Of a stretch of DNA of 64,000 nt, positions 19,801 to 31,741 are shown piece after piece. The stretch lies in assembly GCA_959347315.1 (NCBI GenBank), contig OY365810.1, positions 24,890,604-24,954,603 of the forward strand, written 5' to 3'. This stretch comes from Bimastos eiseni (lineage: Eukaryota > Annelida > Clitellata > Crassiclitellata > Lumbricidae). Each line of letters begins with the position of its first letter. The stretch's first letter is position 1. The position numbers were made by a program, and so were the translations under genes. A model generated the notes under the pieces. It was not told the origin of the DNA and made no database searches. It worked only from the letters and a program-made list of their open reading frames with translations.

Positions 19801-22800
19801 TCGATTGACCATCCCGTTCAGGCCATCGTTACTCAAATAGATTTCGGTATGTCATCTGTCGTTAATGATTGGAGAAGTAGAGTAAGGTTCCATTAATTGC
19901 ATCGTTAATTTATAGTTTGTCTCAGGTCACTTTTCACAGATGTGATTGATTAAAAGTCTCTCTTGTCAAGTTTTTCAATTATATATATTAAATTTTATAA
20001 TTAGCTCAATCTGATGCACTGCAGTATAGGATTACAAGTCAGCATGAATAGACGATTACAAGTTATTGCAGGAGTCGAATTTAGTTGTATGGAAGCAAGG
20101 CAAGACACCCATCTGTCCTACTGCTCATTTTGCCAATGCCACCTAGCGAATGAAAGGATAAGTCAGCCTTTGGTGTGTTGCGTGAATCGACTCTGCATCT
20201 GTGCTATTCATGTGCTGGAGTATTATCATTCACCCAAACCCCTCCTTATGAATTTCCAATATATGAGCATTCATGATACAAGGCACTTTGAGCAGTGTAT
20301 TTTATATAGGTGTCACCTTGAGCTTTTTTGCACAACACTTGGCTGTCCGGTTACATTTCAATGGCACGCCTGTATGCTGTTGTCCTTCACACAGGTAGCG
20401 ACATAAAGTGCGCTTTTGAGAGATGCATTGCTCAATTTTCTGTTATGTTGTTTCAAATTATTGCTTCATGCCAAATTTTGCATAAGAAATGTGATATCTT
20501 AATATTTACACATACATACCAATGAAGGCATGGAGTGATTTAGATGAAGAGACTGTTGCAGTAGACTCAGTAAACGCGTTCAAGGAGAAACTGAAGAAAT
20601 TTGGGTATTAGAAAGAAGGAGAGAAAACAAAAGAAAAGGGAGTAGTTCTTCCACAGATAAGAAGTTTTTAACCACTTTAAGACACATTATGTTATGTTAA
20701 TGCAAAAATTTTGACATGGCAGCTGAACTGAATTATTATTATAAGCACTTGTTTTGTCATATGGTGTATGTGGGTTCAAGCATCCTCTTCTGTTGATTCC
20801 TGTCATTGGCTATTAGTCCTTTATCTAGTATAAAATACAATTGAAATCCTTCTGAAAAATGTCATTGCTTTGCTTCAATCTTTGCTTTGACATGATACAG
20901 CTGATCTGCAAGTTTGTGGGATGTGTAAGGTTTATCTTATAGTATCTATGATCGATTTTGGCGGTTGTTTAATATAGAAGTATTTTACGGACACGAAGCG
21001 ACGAGGTCTGAGAGGCAGTATCAGTCGTACACGTGTTCATACTGCGGTACGATGGGTTTCTCGGACGTCCAGCTGCGTGACCACGTCGCAACTGAGCATG
21101 CAAGTTTGTCATCATCAGTGGTAAGTTGGAGCTTTCGTCATAAAATGATTGAGCACTCGGTGCGCAGATGAAGAACCTGGTGAACTGCGTCAAATCCGTT
21201 GCATTTACAGCTCCTCCTTAAGATTGCAGATTCGTCCATTGGCATCTGTGTTAAATTTAATCAGCTTTAGAAAGTGATTCAGAGTTCACACTCTTTTGGA
21301 AAACCTGGAAAGTTTGAGAAATTTAATTATTGAACAGGGATAAAACTTTCTGAGGACGTCTTTTGGTTTTCAGTTGTAGTGTCACATTGACATAGTTTGT
21401 TCAAGTTTCTCACAGATGTGAATGTCATTTGGGTATTTTGAAGAGCGATTAAGACCACCACGGCATGCTAAATATTTTTACTTGCTTCTTGTTACATTTA
21501 AATTAACGTGTCATACATGAATGAGAATATTTTATTTTCAGATTTAAATTGTTTTAATCAGGGTTATTTCATTGTGTGATTGGTTGCGATTACTGGCCCA
21601 GTTAGCTATACTGGTCAAAGCGTTTTCTGCATCTCATGCACATCGGGTTTCACTTCCCGATGCTGGCTTATTTAAGAGATTTAAATCTTGGGCCAGCACA
21701 GTTTTCGGAGACGCCTTAAGACCTTTCTGTTCCCACGCACAGACGCCCGTTGAGAGCGCTGCTGATTTTAGCGGTGCTATATAAATGCTTGATTACATTA
21801 CAGTCTATGCTCAGGGATCTCAAATGGCGTGCCACTCATTCAAACGTGGGGAAGAATGTCACCCAATTAGTTCATTTAAAACGAACATTGTCAAGGCCTT
21901 ATGCGGTCGCTAAAGAAAATGTGTTCATTTACATTTGAGTTTGTCTGTAGTGAGTTTTTTATTTGTCTCGATATGATCTGGGTTTACAGGCTGTGTGATT
22001 TTGTTTAATTTTGTCTCAATATGATCTGGGTTTACAGGCTGTGTGATTTTGTTTAATTTTGTCTCAATATGATCTGGGTTTACAGGCTGTGTGATTTTGT
22101 TTAATTTTTAGTTTGTGTTTTTTTAGTTTTCATGCTTATAAGATGCCTTGATAGAGGATTGCAAAAATATCCTTGTAATGACTGCATTGTATTTATCTTC
22201 TGCGTTTGTACAGATTTGTCCTCTGTGTGCTGTTCTTGACGCTGGGAACGTAAGCCTCATTGAAGGTCTTTCCACACACATCGCTCTTAATCATCCAGAG
22301 GTCTCGACTGATCGCATATCCTTTTCAAATGTTTCTTCTTACATCACTGCATATGAAAATCATTTATTAGAATTTCAAAACACAAATTAAAATAGAAAAT
22401 CATCTACTCAATACAGCAATTCTATTTTGGTTGCTGCAGACTTGCCTGTGCAAGAGAGTGGAGCAACTGACAAATCCAGTTGATTAATTGTTTTATCAAA
22501 ATCTTTTGTGTTTTGCGTGACTTTTCTTGACTCGAGTCGTACGAGTCTGCAAACAGCGTTCGAGTTGCACGACTACGTACCCAGCACGCACGGCATGGAG
22601 TGTGGATGAACATGCAGGCGCACTCTCGCAGGGCGGAATTCGGCGGCTATCCGTCGGATTTACTATCTGCTCGAAACAGAGAAGGTAGGAATTACAGTTC
22701 TAAACATGATCAATGTGAGTGATTGTGTTGTGGGATAATCATCCGCAGAAGCCAAAATTTCTCAACGCTGCTCCAAGTCGGCTTCAGGCAAATGGGATTA

Positions 22801-25800
22801 ATTGATCAATATTAACCTACTACAGATAAACTTATTTTTACCCTTGGTATCAAATGCTAGTGCATGTTAATGAAACTACAAGTGTTAATTGGGAAGAAAG
22901 CAGTACGTTTAAGTCAAAAGATAGGTCAGTAGCTTCAAAATAGAAGTTTTACTTAACCCTAGGTAAAATTTCTGTTCGAATATGTTATTTTAGCAGATAT
23001 ATGTTATCAGATGTAATTAGTTTAGGGGATTTGAAGGCTGCTTTATAACTGTCCATAAACATATAGTTGTTATTTCTGTTAAATCGCTACTCTCAGGCTG
23101 CCATAAGGTATGAGAGGTGCAGTGCATTTTTTCAAGCATCTTCTGTAAATATTTTATATAGACTGTTCTAAAGGATTCGAAATGCAGCAAGCATACGTAT
23201 GTAGCTAGCCACACGCACATATGCGTACCTTTATTGTCCCGTTCCTGGAATCTTATATTGTTAATGCACCCTAAAAATTGTAGTGTGGCTCTAGATATTG
23301 ACTTTTTACAAATATCTCTTTTAAATCATGGAATGGTTTGTACACTGTATTATCAGACATATTCCCGTACTTGACTCTAGCATATAGATATATATTATGA
23401 AGTCTGGAGACTCCGTTAGCATCGTGATAGACACAAACTACTTATTCAAACCATAAAAATGATGTCCACTTCCCTTTGATTCATAGAGTGCCTATCTATT
23501 TTTTCGCTTAAATACTTTTTATACATTGCAACAGACATTTTGTCGCATCTGTCATCTATGCACGGATCTTTGGCTGCCGAAGACATACTCTCCCTGGAGC
23601 TGCAGCTTCAGGATCGACGAACAGCAAGGTCAGTTGTTCAACCGTAACCTTACACTTACTTTATTGACTGCATTCATTGCAAGTGTCGTACGCAGGTCAG
23701 CACTTTGTTTACCGAAGTCCCCACCCGTGTATATCGTTTGTGCTGTCTAGTGTATAAATATTATAGATCATAATTATATCACTTTCTAGTGTATACATTT
23801 TAAAGGTGTACCGAATATTCGTGTTCAATTCGGACCCGAATAATGCTCAAAATAGTTTGTTTTTATTCAACCAAATATTTAAGACCAAATACAAATGGTA
23901 ATTTTTCATTATATAAATTCAGCATATATGCCCATTAATGCACTACACAAATAGATTGGCCCTTCATTATCTAGTTTCCTCTGTGATCAAAACTATCTTG
24001 CTAGCTTCCAGTTTATGCATGTAGTTTAAATAAATCTTGAACGTTTCCTCAGTTTCGTTGAATTCAACACTTCAGTGTATTAAGTGTTCTGACACATTGA
24101 CATTCAGCCAATGTATATTGTGAACATATTTGACACTGATAAATATTGATCTGAGCAAGGCCATTTGCTCTTGGCATATGTGCAAGGCACTAATTCACAT
24201 GTGTTCTGTTCCTCATGTGTCACCTACTAATCATATTCTTATTTGACCTAAAAGTGTCGCCACATATTCATATTTGGCAGAATAGTAACAATACTATTCG
24301 GTACACCTCTAATAAATATCATAGATAATAAATCACTTTCTAGTATAAAAATATCATCGATCATAAATTATGTCTTTTAAAATTTGCATAAGCTAAACAG
24401 TTGGCAGCTAATTCATCATCTTTTGCTCATTGTGTACTTAATTCAGCATATTTTAACTAGCTAGCAGAAGTGCTGCATTCGTGGAGAGGGGTGGGCGTAG
24501 AGTAGTGGTGAACGCACTGGGATGCAGCAAGACCCATATCCCTAAGGTTGCCTTCTTTCGCTAGGCAGCGTTTGTTAAAAATGAGATGTATAGCATAATG
24601 GGCGCCCTGCGTGGCTGCCGACGGTTAAACTCGACTCCTGTAATAACTCATCATCATTTGCTCATACTGTACTTGTAATCACACTGGTTTGTCTGTTTTA
24701 AATTAAAATGAAGATTATTATTATATTATTGTTAAATTAGTGCATGTTCTGTTTTCTGTTTCTAAGTATTCCGTTTGAACATCTAGTGGGCAGTGAAGAT
24801 CTGAGAGTCTTCTACGATCCGATAATAATTCCATCAGAACCAACAACCTCATCTGCTACAAACACCGCAACGACTCTTGTCGTGGCTGAACGCAACAGAC
24901 CAGAGCACAGATCTTCTGACGAACCTCGTTTTCTGCTAATGGAGTAATCAGTCTTCTTTGCATTTTGTTGAGCGCTCTTCTCATAAACAGATCTTGTGAA
25001 TGGTCTTTAGGATTTATTGTTGAAAATGGGGCACAGTGGCATGCTCAGTGCCTTGCAATCTGAGGATCGCAGTTTTGAACCCACCCCGAGTCACTGCGTA
25101 GCGACCTTGGACAAGTTGCTCAACCATATAATTGTTTGTGAGGAAGGCAACGGGAAACCACCTCACTCATCTCATCCCCGGGTGGCGTAAGGCCAATGGA
25201 CAGAGCACTCATCATCATCACTGTTACATCTAAATAGATGACTGACCCGGTTAGCTACTTTGGTTAGAGCACATGGTGCATCCCATTCCCCTCTATATCG
25301 GAGAGCATGTGGATCATGGTTCACTTTCGAAAGGTGGCTTATCTCAACTATTTAAATCTCAGGCTAGCACAGTGTGTGCTTGGAGACCTTAACTAGTGTG
25401 TGCCCATTCAAATGGCCAGCGGTGGTGAAGTTATCTTACCCAATGAACTCATTGGAAAATTAGCAACGTTTAGGCTATAAACAGTCACTGTATAAAATCG
25501 AGTCATTTACACTGCTAGGTCTGCTTCTGATCAAATATCTTTGGTAATACTTTACTTTAATAATGTGCTGGGCATCATCAGTCAATGGTCACTGTTAAAT
25601 GGAACAAATGGCTAAGAACTGCACTAGACTGAAATAAGAACAACCACGAAAGAATAGAGCTATCCTGCAGCTTCATTTATTTATTCAGAGCATTTATTAA
25701 GTGCCTCAAAGAGAAAAATTCTGAGATGCTCCAAGCCCAAGCACAGAGGAACAGTTTCAAGTGCTTACAGAAAGTACTTGTAGAATTCCTAGCTCAACTA

Positions 25801-26701
25801 CATGCAAATACAGAGGGAGACTGTGCCAGGTAGATGACCTTTCCACCAAGAAAACGTGCCCTTGCATTGTTGAGGTGCATGTAAAGGAAGCGGACCCCAA
25901 AAAGAGGAACAGAGATTAATCCAGTCAATGAAACCTGAACTGGAACAGTAGGTTGTGCAAACTATTTTAATTGTGTTTGTCTTGCACTATGGTTCCTGAC
26001 CCATTTAGTTCTGTTTTGTTGAGGAGGAGGAGATAGGGAGAAATTACAAGCAACAGAGTATTTTCCTCTGAAGTTTGCCAGATTTATGCAAAGTTGACCA
26101 GTAATAATAGTATTAATAATTATAACTATAAAATCTTGCATCAGTAGGAAGTTGTATCGTCTGGAGGGGAAAGCTCCTCCTTCCTATTTCCATAAACAAA
26201 TCGTCCCTGTCTACTGATTTGTTTAGGTAATTAAACAAGCAATGAGATTCTGTTTTCTTTGTGCGATCTTTTACCAGGCTGGACGAGACTAAAACAGAAG
26301 AAGAGAAAGAGTCATGGGAGGAAGAAGAATCAGACCGAAGTGTTTTCATTCAGGACATATTTTTATCCTCGACCTTTGAACCCACGGACTTTAGTCGCAG
26401 CTCATACTTGACGTCGCTCAGCTCACATGTTACTGACATTGAACAGGTTTTCAACTCCCATCGTTGTCCAGTGTCGGATTCTGCACCAAACTCTCGAGAT
26501 TCTATTGACACTGCCACGTTGACGGGCCTGCCTCTTCAGTCAAGCCCAGAGGCCTTACAGAGTACCATCAGTGTACCACCACCGTCATTGCCTGTTCTGT
26601 TGCAAGACGGTAGAACCAACGACGCTCTGCACCATGCTGCGGCCCAGAGACACGTCTCTGGTGCCTCAGAGAAACCGCCCTCCCGTGATAAAATTCTTTG
26701 A
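16879..26701 (+). CDS. KCMF1: KCMF1-like E3 ubiquitin ligase (ZZ and C2H2 zinc fingers)
   Basis: Eight exons with matching phases: 16879-16894, 19679-19846, 20978-21120, 22214-22300, 22537-22684, 23535-23628, 24794-24943, 26278-26701 (TGA). They give about 409 residues, against about 381 in human KCMF1. The N-terminus MSSHKGITCDVCLKENF matches human 'MSRHEGVSCDACLKGNF'. The ZZ finger (residues about 6-60) has CDVC, CLAC and CAIC pairs plus paired histidines. A C2H2-like finger follows (C81, C84, H97, H102: YTCSYCGTMGFSDVQLRDH), then a second (C111, C114, H131, H136). Next comes the conserved block SVRVARLRTQHARHG, a glutamine/leucine helix (LSLELQLQDRR) and the C-terminal SDRSVFIQDIFLS, equivalent to 'ADRSLFVQELLLS'. 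KCMF1 is known to work with RAD6/UBE2A and UBR4 in ubiquitination and lysosomal turnover. The C-terminal 90 residues past the conserved block differ from vertebrates. The start of exon 5 could be nine bases further right (22546), also in phase. Confidence 0.94.
17990..18350 (-). repeat. LINE/SINE-tail repeat, minus orientation, in KCMF1 intron 1
   Basis: It begins (plus strand) with TTTATATAGCGCCTCTTCAA and AACTATTCAGAGG, the reverse complement of the recurrent LINE tail. It continues through GGAGGTTGTTCCACACACG and CCTAAGATAGACAGGCGCAT to CCGGAAGCCAGTGAAG. That order of blocks is common in dispersed repeats of aquatic animals. An open frame across it (17962-18258) is not a gene. Confidence 0.6.
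20010..20180 (-). repeat. Dispersed SINE-like repeat, family B
   Basis: It shares GCATGAATAGACGATTACAA, GCAGGAGTCGAAT and ACCTAGCGAATGAAAGG with the copy at 6776-6960. It is in KCMF1 intron 2. Open frames across it have no protein similarity that I recognise. Confidence 0.6.
20525..20612 (+). pseudogene. LINE ORF C-terminal remnant
   Basis: It reads WSDLDEETVAVDSVNAFK then EKLKKFGY-stop. This corresponds to the 'WN.LPEEVV.A.SVN.FK..LDK' ending of reverse-transcriptase ORFs in animal non-LTR elements. Only the tail is left, in KCMF1 intron 2. Confidence 0.5.
21580..21800 (+). repeat. tRNA-like dispersed repeat with LINE-type tail (partner at 25230-25440)
   Basis: TTCACTTCCCGATGCTGGCT, ATTTAAATCTTGGGCCAGCA, CAGTTTTCGGAGACGCCTTAA and GCCCGTTGAGAGCGC correspond in order to 25325-25430 (TATTTAAATCTCAGGCTAGC, CTTGGAGACCTTAA, AAATGGCCAGCGG). 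The block ends in GCGGTGCTATATAAATG, the tail shared with LINEs in this window. It is in KCMF1 intron 3. Confidence 0.55.
21962..22105. repeat. 48-bp tandem repeat, three copies
   Basis: TTTGTCTC(A/G)ATATGATCTG, followed by GGTTTACAGGCTGTGTGATT and TTGTTTAAT, is repeated at 21962, 22010 and 22058 with a single base difference. It lies about 110 bp before KCMF1 exon 4. There are no spacers, so it is not an array of the CRISPR kind. Confidence 0.95.
23804..24308. mobile_element. hAT-like MITE with AGGTGTACCGAATA ends
   Basis: The left end AGGTGTACCGAATA and right end TATTCGGTACACCT are exact inverted repeats. The interior has further ATTCGGnCCGAAT-like motifs. Related ATTCGGCTGAATAG blocks occur at 45205-45550. 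The flanks share a 40-bp direct duplication (ATCACTTTCTAGTxTA) that is older than or independent of the insertion. No clean 8-bp duplication was found. It is in KCMF1 intron 6. Confidence 0.65.
24490..24700 (+). repeat. SINE-like repeat, family B (plus orientation)
   Basis: The head GTAGAGTAGTGGTGAACGCA resembles a tRNA A-box region. The tail AACTCGACTCCTGTAATAAC is the family signature also found at 59027-59045, and in reverse complement at 6815 and 20070. It is in KCMF1 intron 6. Confidence 0.6.
25025..25215 (+). repeat. Degraded tRNA-derived SINE related to family A
   Basis: It starts GGGGCACAGTGGCATGCTCA, carries a B-box-like GTTTTGAACCCACC and continues GAGTCACTGCGTAGCGACCT. That parallels GAGTCACTGTGTAGGGACCT of the 10090 copy. 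It then diverges (GGGAAACCACCTCACTCATC). It is in KCMF1 intron 7. Confidence 0.6.
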
Positions 26702-28150
26702 AGCCACAGACCTACTAGCGGGATTGTACCTGCAAAATTTTTTATGGGGGTGCCGAGGGTGGTTTGAAGAGCTGGAGATTGCTTTGGTTAAGAGAAGTTT
26801 TCACTGAACTTTGATTCAGCTGTATTTGATTGACGATTGAAATGTGTGATTGAATTTCGTTTCAAAGTGGCAGGTTCTGTGATTTTTGCCGCGTAAGTTT
26901 TGATTGCGATTGTCACTCAGTGAAGGTCTCAGGGGAGATTGTGTGCTAATGAATTGTCTGTCCAAACTTTGCTCCAATGAAGGATTTTAATGAATGGTGT
27001 TTGTTTAAGTAATTTCTTCAGGTTTAGAATATAGATGATGGTTATACAGTCTACTCGCTTTGTTAATTATTCAGAATCATTGCTATTTTAGTTTCCAAAC
27101 ATAAGCACTGCTATTTGTAGATTTAATCTTGTGCTAGTTTGGTTGATAAGATACCAAAGTCCTGAGGAAAATGACTTTGCCTATTAGTTTCGAAGCCATT
27201 GCCTCCGTGATTAGCAAGCTTCACCTTTGTTCTGGCTGTTTAATTTCTTTTCTGTAATAAATGATTCGTCTTCTTAATCCCAAAGTATATTTAATTTAGC
27301 TTACCTGCTTGGCTCATTCTGACAAGAACTTTTGATATTTTAATGACAGATAGTACTACTGAGAACCCACTGCAGCTTGTCGTTAAGACGTTGGGCTTTC
27401 TCTGGATTTTACCTTGCCGCTGTTTCAGATGCTTTCTAAAGTGATATTTTAATTAAATTAATGTTGTATTTGAATGCTGTGACATGAATTGTTGTGGCTT
27501 CAGATTATTGGACTATGATGTCAAGTCAGAGGTCCACTTGTTTTTAAGATGTTCTTGAGAGCCATGCTGTTTTTAAATGAATAACACAACCACTAATTAC
27601 ACAACCTTTCCTGTTTAATTTAGAATAAGAAATGCAAGACATCCTCAAAATAATTTGAAGAGTTCTTTTGAAACAATTCATGTCTTTTCATTGATCCAGA
27701 CATTGTTTCTTCCTATCAGTTTGCATATGACCCTTCAGCAAGTGGGATGTTTAAGAGTGTATCTTTGGAATGTTTAAATTATTTAAGTTGTTTTTGTTTG
27801 TGATTAAAATCCGCTGATATCTTAATATCTGCATGTTTATAATCCAGATTCAGTAGATGCCTTGATTTTAGACTATGCTCTTCATTTCATCAGTAGCTTA
27901 ACTGCTTTCTTGAGGAATTGACTGGTGGCTTGCTGCTGTTATTTGTGTCTTTTGCCGATGGTGTGTGGTAACCTTCCTGTTTTGGAAGCAGTGTAAAGGT
28001 AAAATTATTGGGTTGCACCAGTTCTTATGACATAAAAATTATTCTCGTATGGCTTCTTATGACAAATTCTCAGATGTCCTGCGTGTAGGATAATTTATGC
28101 TTCTGACATATTGCTCCAGGAACTCTGCAGCTGTGGAAAACCAATTCTGG
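26702..28150. other. KCMF1 3' UTR and flank
   Basis: No further coding sequence. AATAAA at 27256-27261 is a plausible poly(A) signal about 560 bp after the stop. The rest is AT-rich and unremarkable. Confidence 0.5.
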
Positions 28151-28159
28151 AGTTGTTTA

Positions 28160-28445
28160 CATTATTTTCACATTCATTCTGAGCATTTATATAGCACTCC
28201 TTCAAGGACCTACTCAGGAGCGCTCCCAGCCTCGACTAAAGGAAAAGATGTGAGCGACCTGTAATAACTTGACGGTAGGGCCAGAAGCAATAAGCGGAGC
28301 TCAAATGGGAGAGCATTCCAGATTGAAGGGCCCACAACCGAGAAAGCACAGAGCTGCCTAATAGCCAAGTGAGCACGAGAAACTAGAAGCTCACCCCTCG
28401 TCATAGTGCTATGCACCCGACACGCTGCGACATCAGACACTGGGC
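28160..28445 (-). pseudogene. CR1-like LINE 3' end, minus strand
   Basis: The minus strand reads FSVVGPSIWNALPFELR and ends ...VEAGSAPE-stop. It is followed by the tail CTACTCAGGAGCG and TATATAGCACTCCTTCAAGG (as seen on plus). 'GP..WN.LP..LR' is the C-terminal block of CR1/Rex-like LINE ORFs. The same GSAPE/GSASE-stop ending and tail recur at 44190, 46530 and 48893. Confidence 0.7.
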
Positions 28446-28710
28446 AGATAGAGAATGTCTATTCTATGGAGCAGTTCTATGTGTTTGTTCCTCTGTATCT
28501 TATCATTCTTAACCAGACACTTTATCAACAACTGGATATTAAATGACTCGTTTAAGTTGCTGTTGCAACTTTCTCCACTGACTTGATTCAATAAACGAAG
28601 ATGTATAAACCATTCTTCATCATATCATTGACATCACAGAGATCTCCGTAGGACTGCAATATGGTTAAAGGATGTCACGCTCGGCATGAAGATCAGATGG
28701 ATGTGGGCTC

Positions 28711-28862
28711 GGTGCCCACTAGTCCCGTAAGGTTTACTCAGCCTTCCATGCCCTAGGGGGACTGGATGTCATAAAGTGGATGACGTCAGACACTGGGTGC
28801 CCACTAGTCCCGTAAGGTTTACTCAGCCTTCCATGCCCTAGGGGGACTGGATGTCATAAAGT
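28711..28862. repeat. Direct duplication, 67-bp copies 85 bp apart
   Basis: GGTGCCCACTAGTCCCGTAA through GGACTGGATGTCATAAAGT occurs identically at 28711-28777 and 28796-28862, separated by 18 bases. It lies between convergent KCMF1 and IDH3B. Confidence 0.95.
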
Positions 28863-30820
28863 TGAATTCAATTCTGATTAATCTTGTTATGATCTAGTAC
28901 TACTACATCATGTAATCTTACTGCATATTTATCAGTTTTATTTATTCTGATTTATATTAGTAAATGAATATTATTATTATTCCACTGACAGCATGTGTTA
29001 TTACTAGGCGGGTTCAGTGTATCAACAGGCTGGGTTGTAGTTTAGGTCTTGTGCTGCTAGAATTATTGTTGAAATTGATGAGTCACAGAGGTCGACATCC
29101 TACCGGATGTAACTCTAATTGGGTTCTATTGGTTTTGCTGTTAACGAAGCACTTGACTAATGTTCTCAATGATGATATCAATGTTGGATGTTCACGTAGA
29201 TACTGTTTAACGGTTTGGAATACTACTTGGCAAGACCTGTGCACACAAGGATTCATAAGATTCAAGGTCACCAGTATATATTTCTTGTATGTGGTTCCTC
29301 ACCTTCATTCACCTTAAGCAATTAAAAAAGTGATGGTCCAAAAAGATTTAATAAAATTTGTGTGTCATATCAGGCAATCTAGATGAAGAAGTATTTTCAG
29401 GACACAAACCAATGCAATTGAATTTGTATAAATGCTTAATATTGATGTAATTATAATGCAAATTGTATATAGTGTGCTTTTGGTACACATATAGATAGCT
29501 GAGAATGTCAATTCTTCCATTTCTCTGTATTTATGTTTATGCGGCAATGTTCAAGTACTTGCTTTTGCTGAAAAAGACTAAAATTCTACTATAAACACTG
29601 AAGTAAGATGTGTTACTGCCAAGAAATGATATATGGAGACTGGAGAGCAACATTTATGAAGAGCAATGTTTAAAGACAAATTGCAAATAGATTTATACAC
29701 ATTTCAGGATTTTTGGAAATGCCAAAGTAATTGCTTTCCTGTGCTGAGATTTGGCATGAGGATATCCTAAGATGAATTGAATTTCAGAATAATAGCAGCT
29801 AGTTATGAGTTCAAAGGTTATTTTGAGGTCAATGGAAGCAGAGGGTCATTGACCAGCTGTTATGTAACTAACTGAATTTTAAGGCCATGCTATATCAAGT
29901 TTAGGAGAGGAGTCTTATTTCTTTCTTTTGTACTACTTGTGTTGGTGCTCAACTTTTGTGTTCTGAATTTTTTTTAATGTTATGTAATCACAAACTGTAA
30001 CTGTGCAAACTGGATAATTTGTTTGGAGAATTGTTGTTTCTTTATTTCCTAGGTGACTAGTGAGCAAGACATTTTTTAGCAAGTCATTTGCTGTGCTTTT
30101 GTTTCTCTGGTGGTTCTGCCCTTTTATTTGTGTTAACCTTAGTGTGTGCACTGGATTCAAGCTATGTAGAAGTTACTACAATTAAACTTACTTGTCCATA
30201 ACACATTGATATTATTGTGGATGACTAGGGAACCAGTATGTTCTTTGCTTTGCAAAATATTTCTTATTTTTGCTTGGAGTGCTGCCTGGTTGCAGGCAGC
30301 TCTGGGCAACCCTATTCAGGTCTGTGGCATATGAGGCTGGGTTATTCCATCACCTAGGTGCTCAGTATGCTTTTACAATTTATCTGTATAAATCTGAGAC
30401 TTACGATACCATCAGGTAGACAACACCAATTTGGTGGTTTAGTGAAATAAGATTTTTTTGCTGTTTCCGTTTTGGTGGAGCTTTCATAAAGTTTTATTAA
30501 ATGTTCCACTTGTTTTCTTTGTTTCCATTAGCATTCCCGTCAAAGTTCAGTAAATTTGAGACACTTTTAAAATGTTGCAACATAAATGTTGCAACATAAA
30601 TGTTGGTTTGATGATATACAAATTTTATCTGATCATGCTGCATGTTCCTGAAAGATTCGGTTAGGACTTCCATTTGGCAGATAATTGAATTTTAAGTATA
30701 ACTGAATAAAATAACTAATTGGTTTTTACATTATTTGAAGGCTTTATCATAAGTATAATTTAAACTTGAAAATTTGGTCTTCAGATATTTAAAACCATGT
30801 ACTGGCAAAAGTAAGTGTAA
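28863..30820. other. No gene seen (intergenic)
   Basis: AT-rich sequence between KCMF1 and IDH3B. An open frame at 28964-29317 has no recognisable features and lies in repeat-like sequence. A short exact duplication, AATGTTGCAACATAA, sits just inside, near 30573-30602. Confidence 0.4.
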
Positions 30821-30980
30821 AATATATGCATCTCACAGTGAACTTGTAGTTCCCTTTGTGCGCACTTCAAAGATGCGGCACCGTGCCTTTTCCTTTTCAG
30901 TGGTTGGGCAGGCCACGCGGAATTACCTTCTATACACCTTTAACAAGCATCTGAAAACTGTTCTGTATCAACGGAGTTGA
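30821..30980 (+). pseudogene. LINE ORF C-terminal remnant
   Basis: It reads LVVPFVRTSKMRHRAFSF, then SVVGQATRNYL and FNKHLKTVLYQRS-stop. This parallels 'L.VP..RT...G.RAFS..GP..WN.LP' and the terminal 'FK..LKT.L' of CR1-like LINEs. Confidence 0.55.
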
Positions 30981-31652
30981 GCAGAATCTAAGTGAACATT
31001 TATCTGGGTCAAAAGGCGGCAAGTAGTTTATGAATTACGTTATTCAGGATGTTGACATTTCATTTAATTGATTTTAGCATATGGACGTCCGCAACGGAGG
31101 GGGAGGGTAAGTTTGGACAAGTGGCGTCCAAAGCAGGTAATTTTCTGCAGATGTCCTTTATGGACGACCCCTTAATAATGTAGTGGCATTGCATCTATTG
31201 CATATTCAACTCCAAATAACCAGCATGACAATAAGTTCATAACAAAGTGCCTTCAGTTAAATTCCCTACAAGTACATACTAAGCAGGTGACCAAAAAACT
31301 CCTCTACACATCTCAAGAGTTCGTTCTTAAACAGACTTTTTCACAGACTGCTTCACACAACATAAGTTTTCTTTCAGATTTTACCACTTACTTATTAGTA
31401 GGTATTTTGCATGTTCTTTCTGTTTGCCTCGTTTGATTGTAGTGTATTTAGTACTATTTACCTTACTGATCATACTTTCAATGAAGGTTCTGTACTTTGT
31501 TGATTAGTGAGAAATTTTAAATTGTTATTGTACTGTGTATTTCCAATTAACACAATAATACAATTACCCACACATGCTTTAGTATTAATTGATATTTTCA
31601 TTTCCAAGTGTACATACTTGAAGAAAGCTTCTCAAGGCCAACATCGAATGCA

Positions 31653-31741
31653 ATGGTTTTCGACTTCTTCAAAAAGAAAAGCACAGAAAGAAGAAGTTAC
31701 AAATTGCGAGGAACCCATTCCAGAATGAGGGATGAACCATG
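31653..31741 (+). other. Possible first coding exon of an unidentified gene
   Basis: An ATG in fair context (GCAATGG) opens a basic reading frame starting MVFDFFKKKSTERRSYK. It runs 29 codons plus two bases to a good donor (CCATG|GTAAAA). I do not recognise the protein and found no partner exon before the IDH3B gene. Two other frames across the same bases are also open, so chance is quite possible. Confidence 0.2.

Noticed and set aside
21962..22105. Regular 48-bp repeats considered as a CRISPR-like array
   Set aside because: Units are contiguous with no unique spacers, and the context is a eukaryotic intron.
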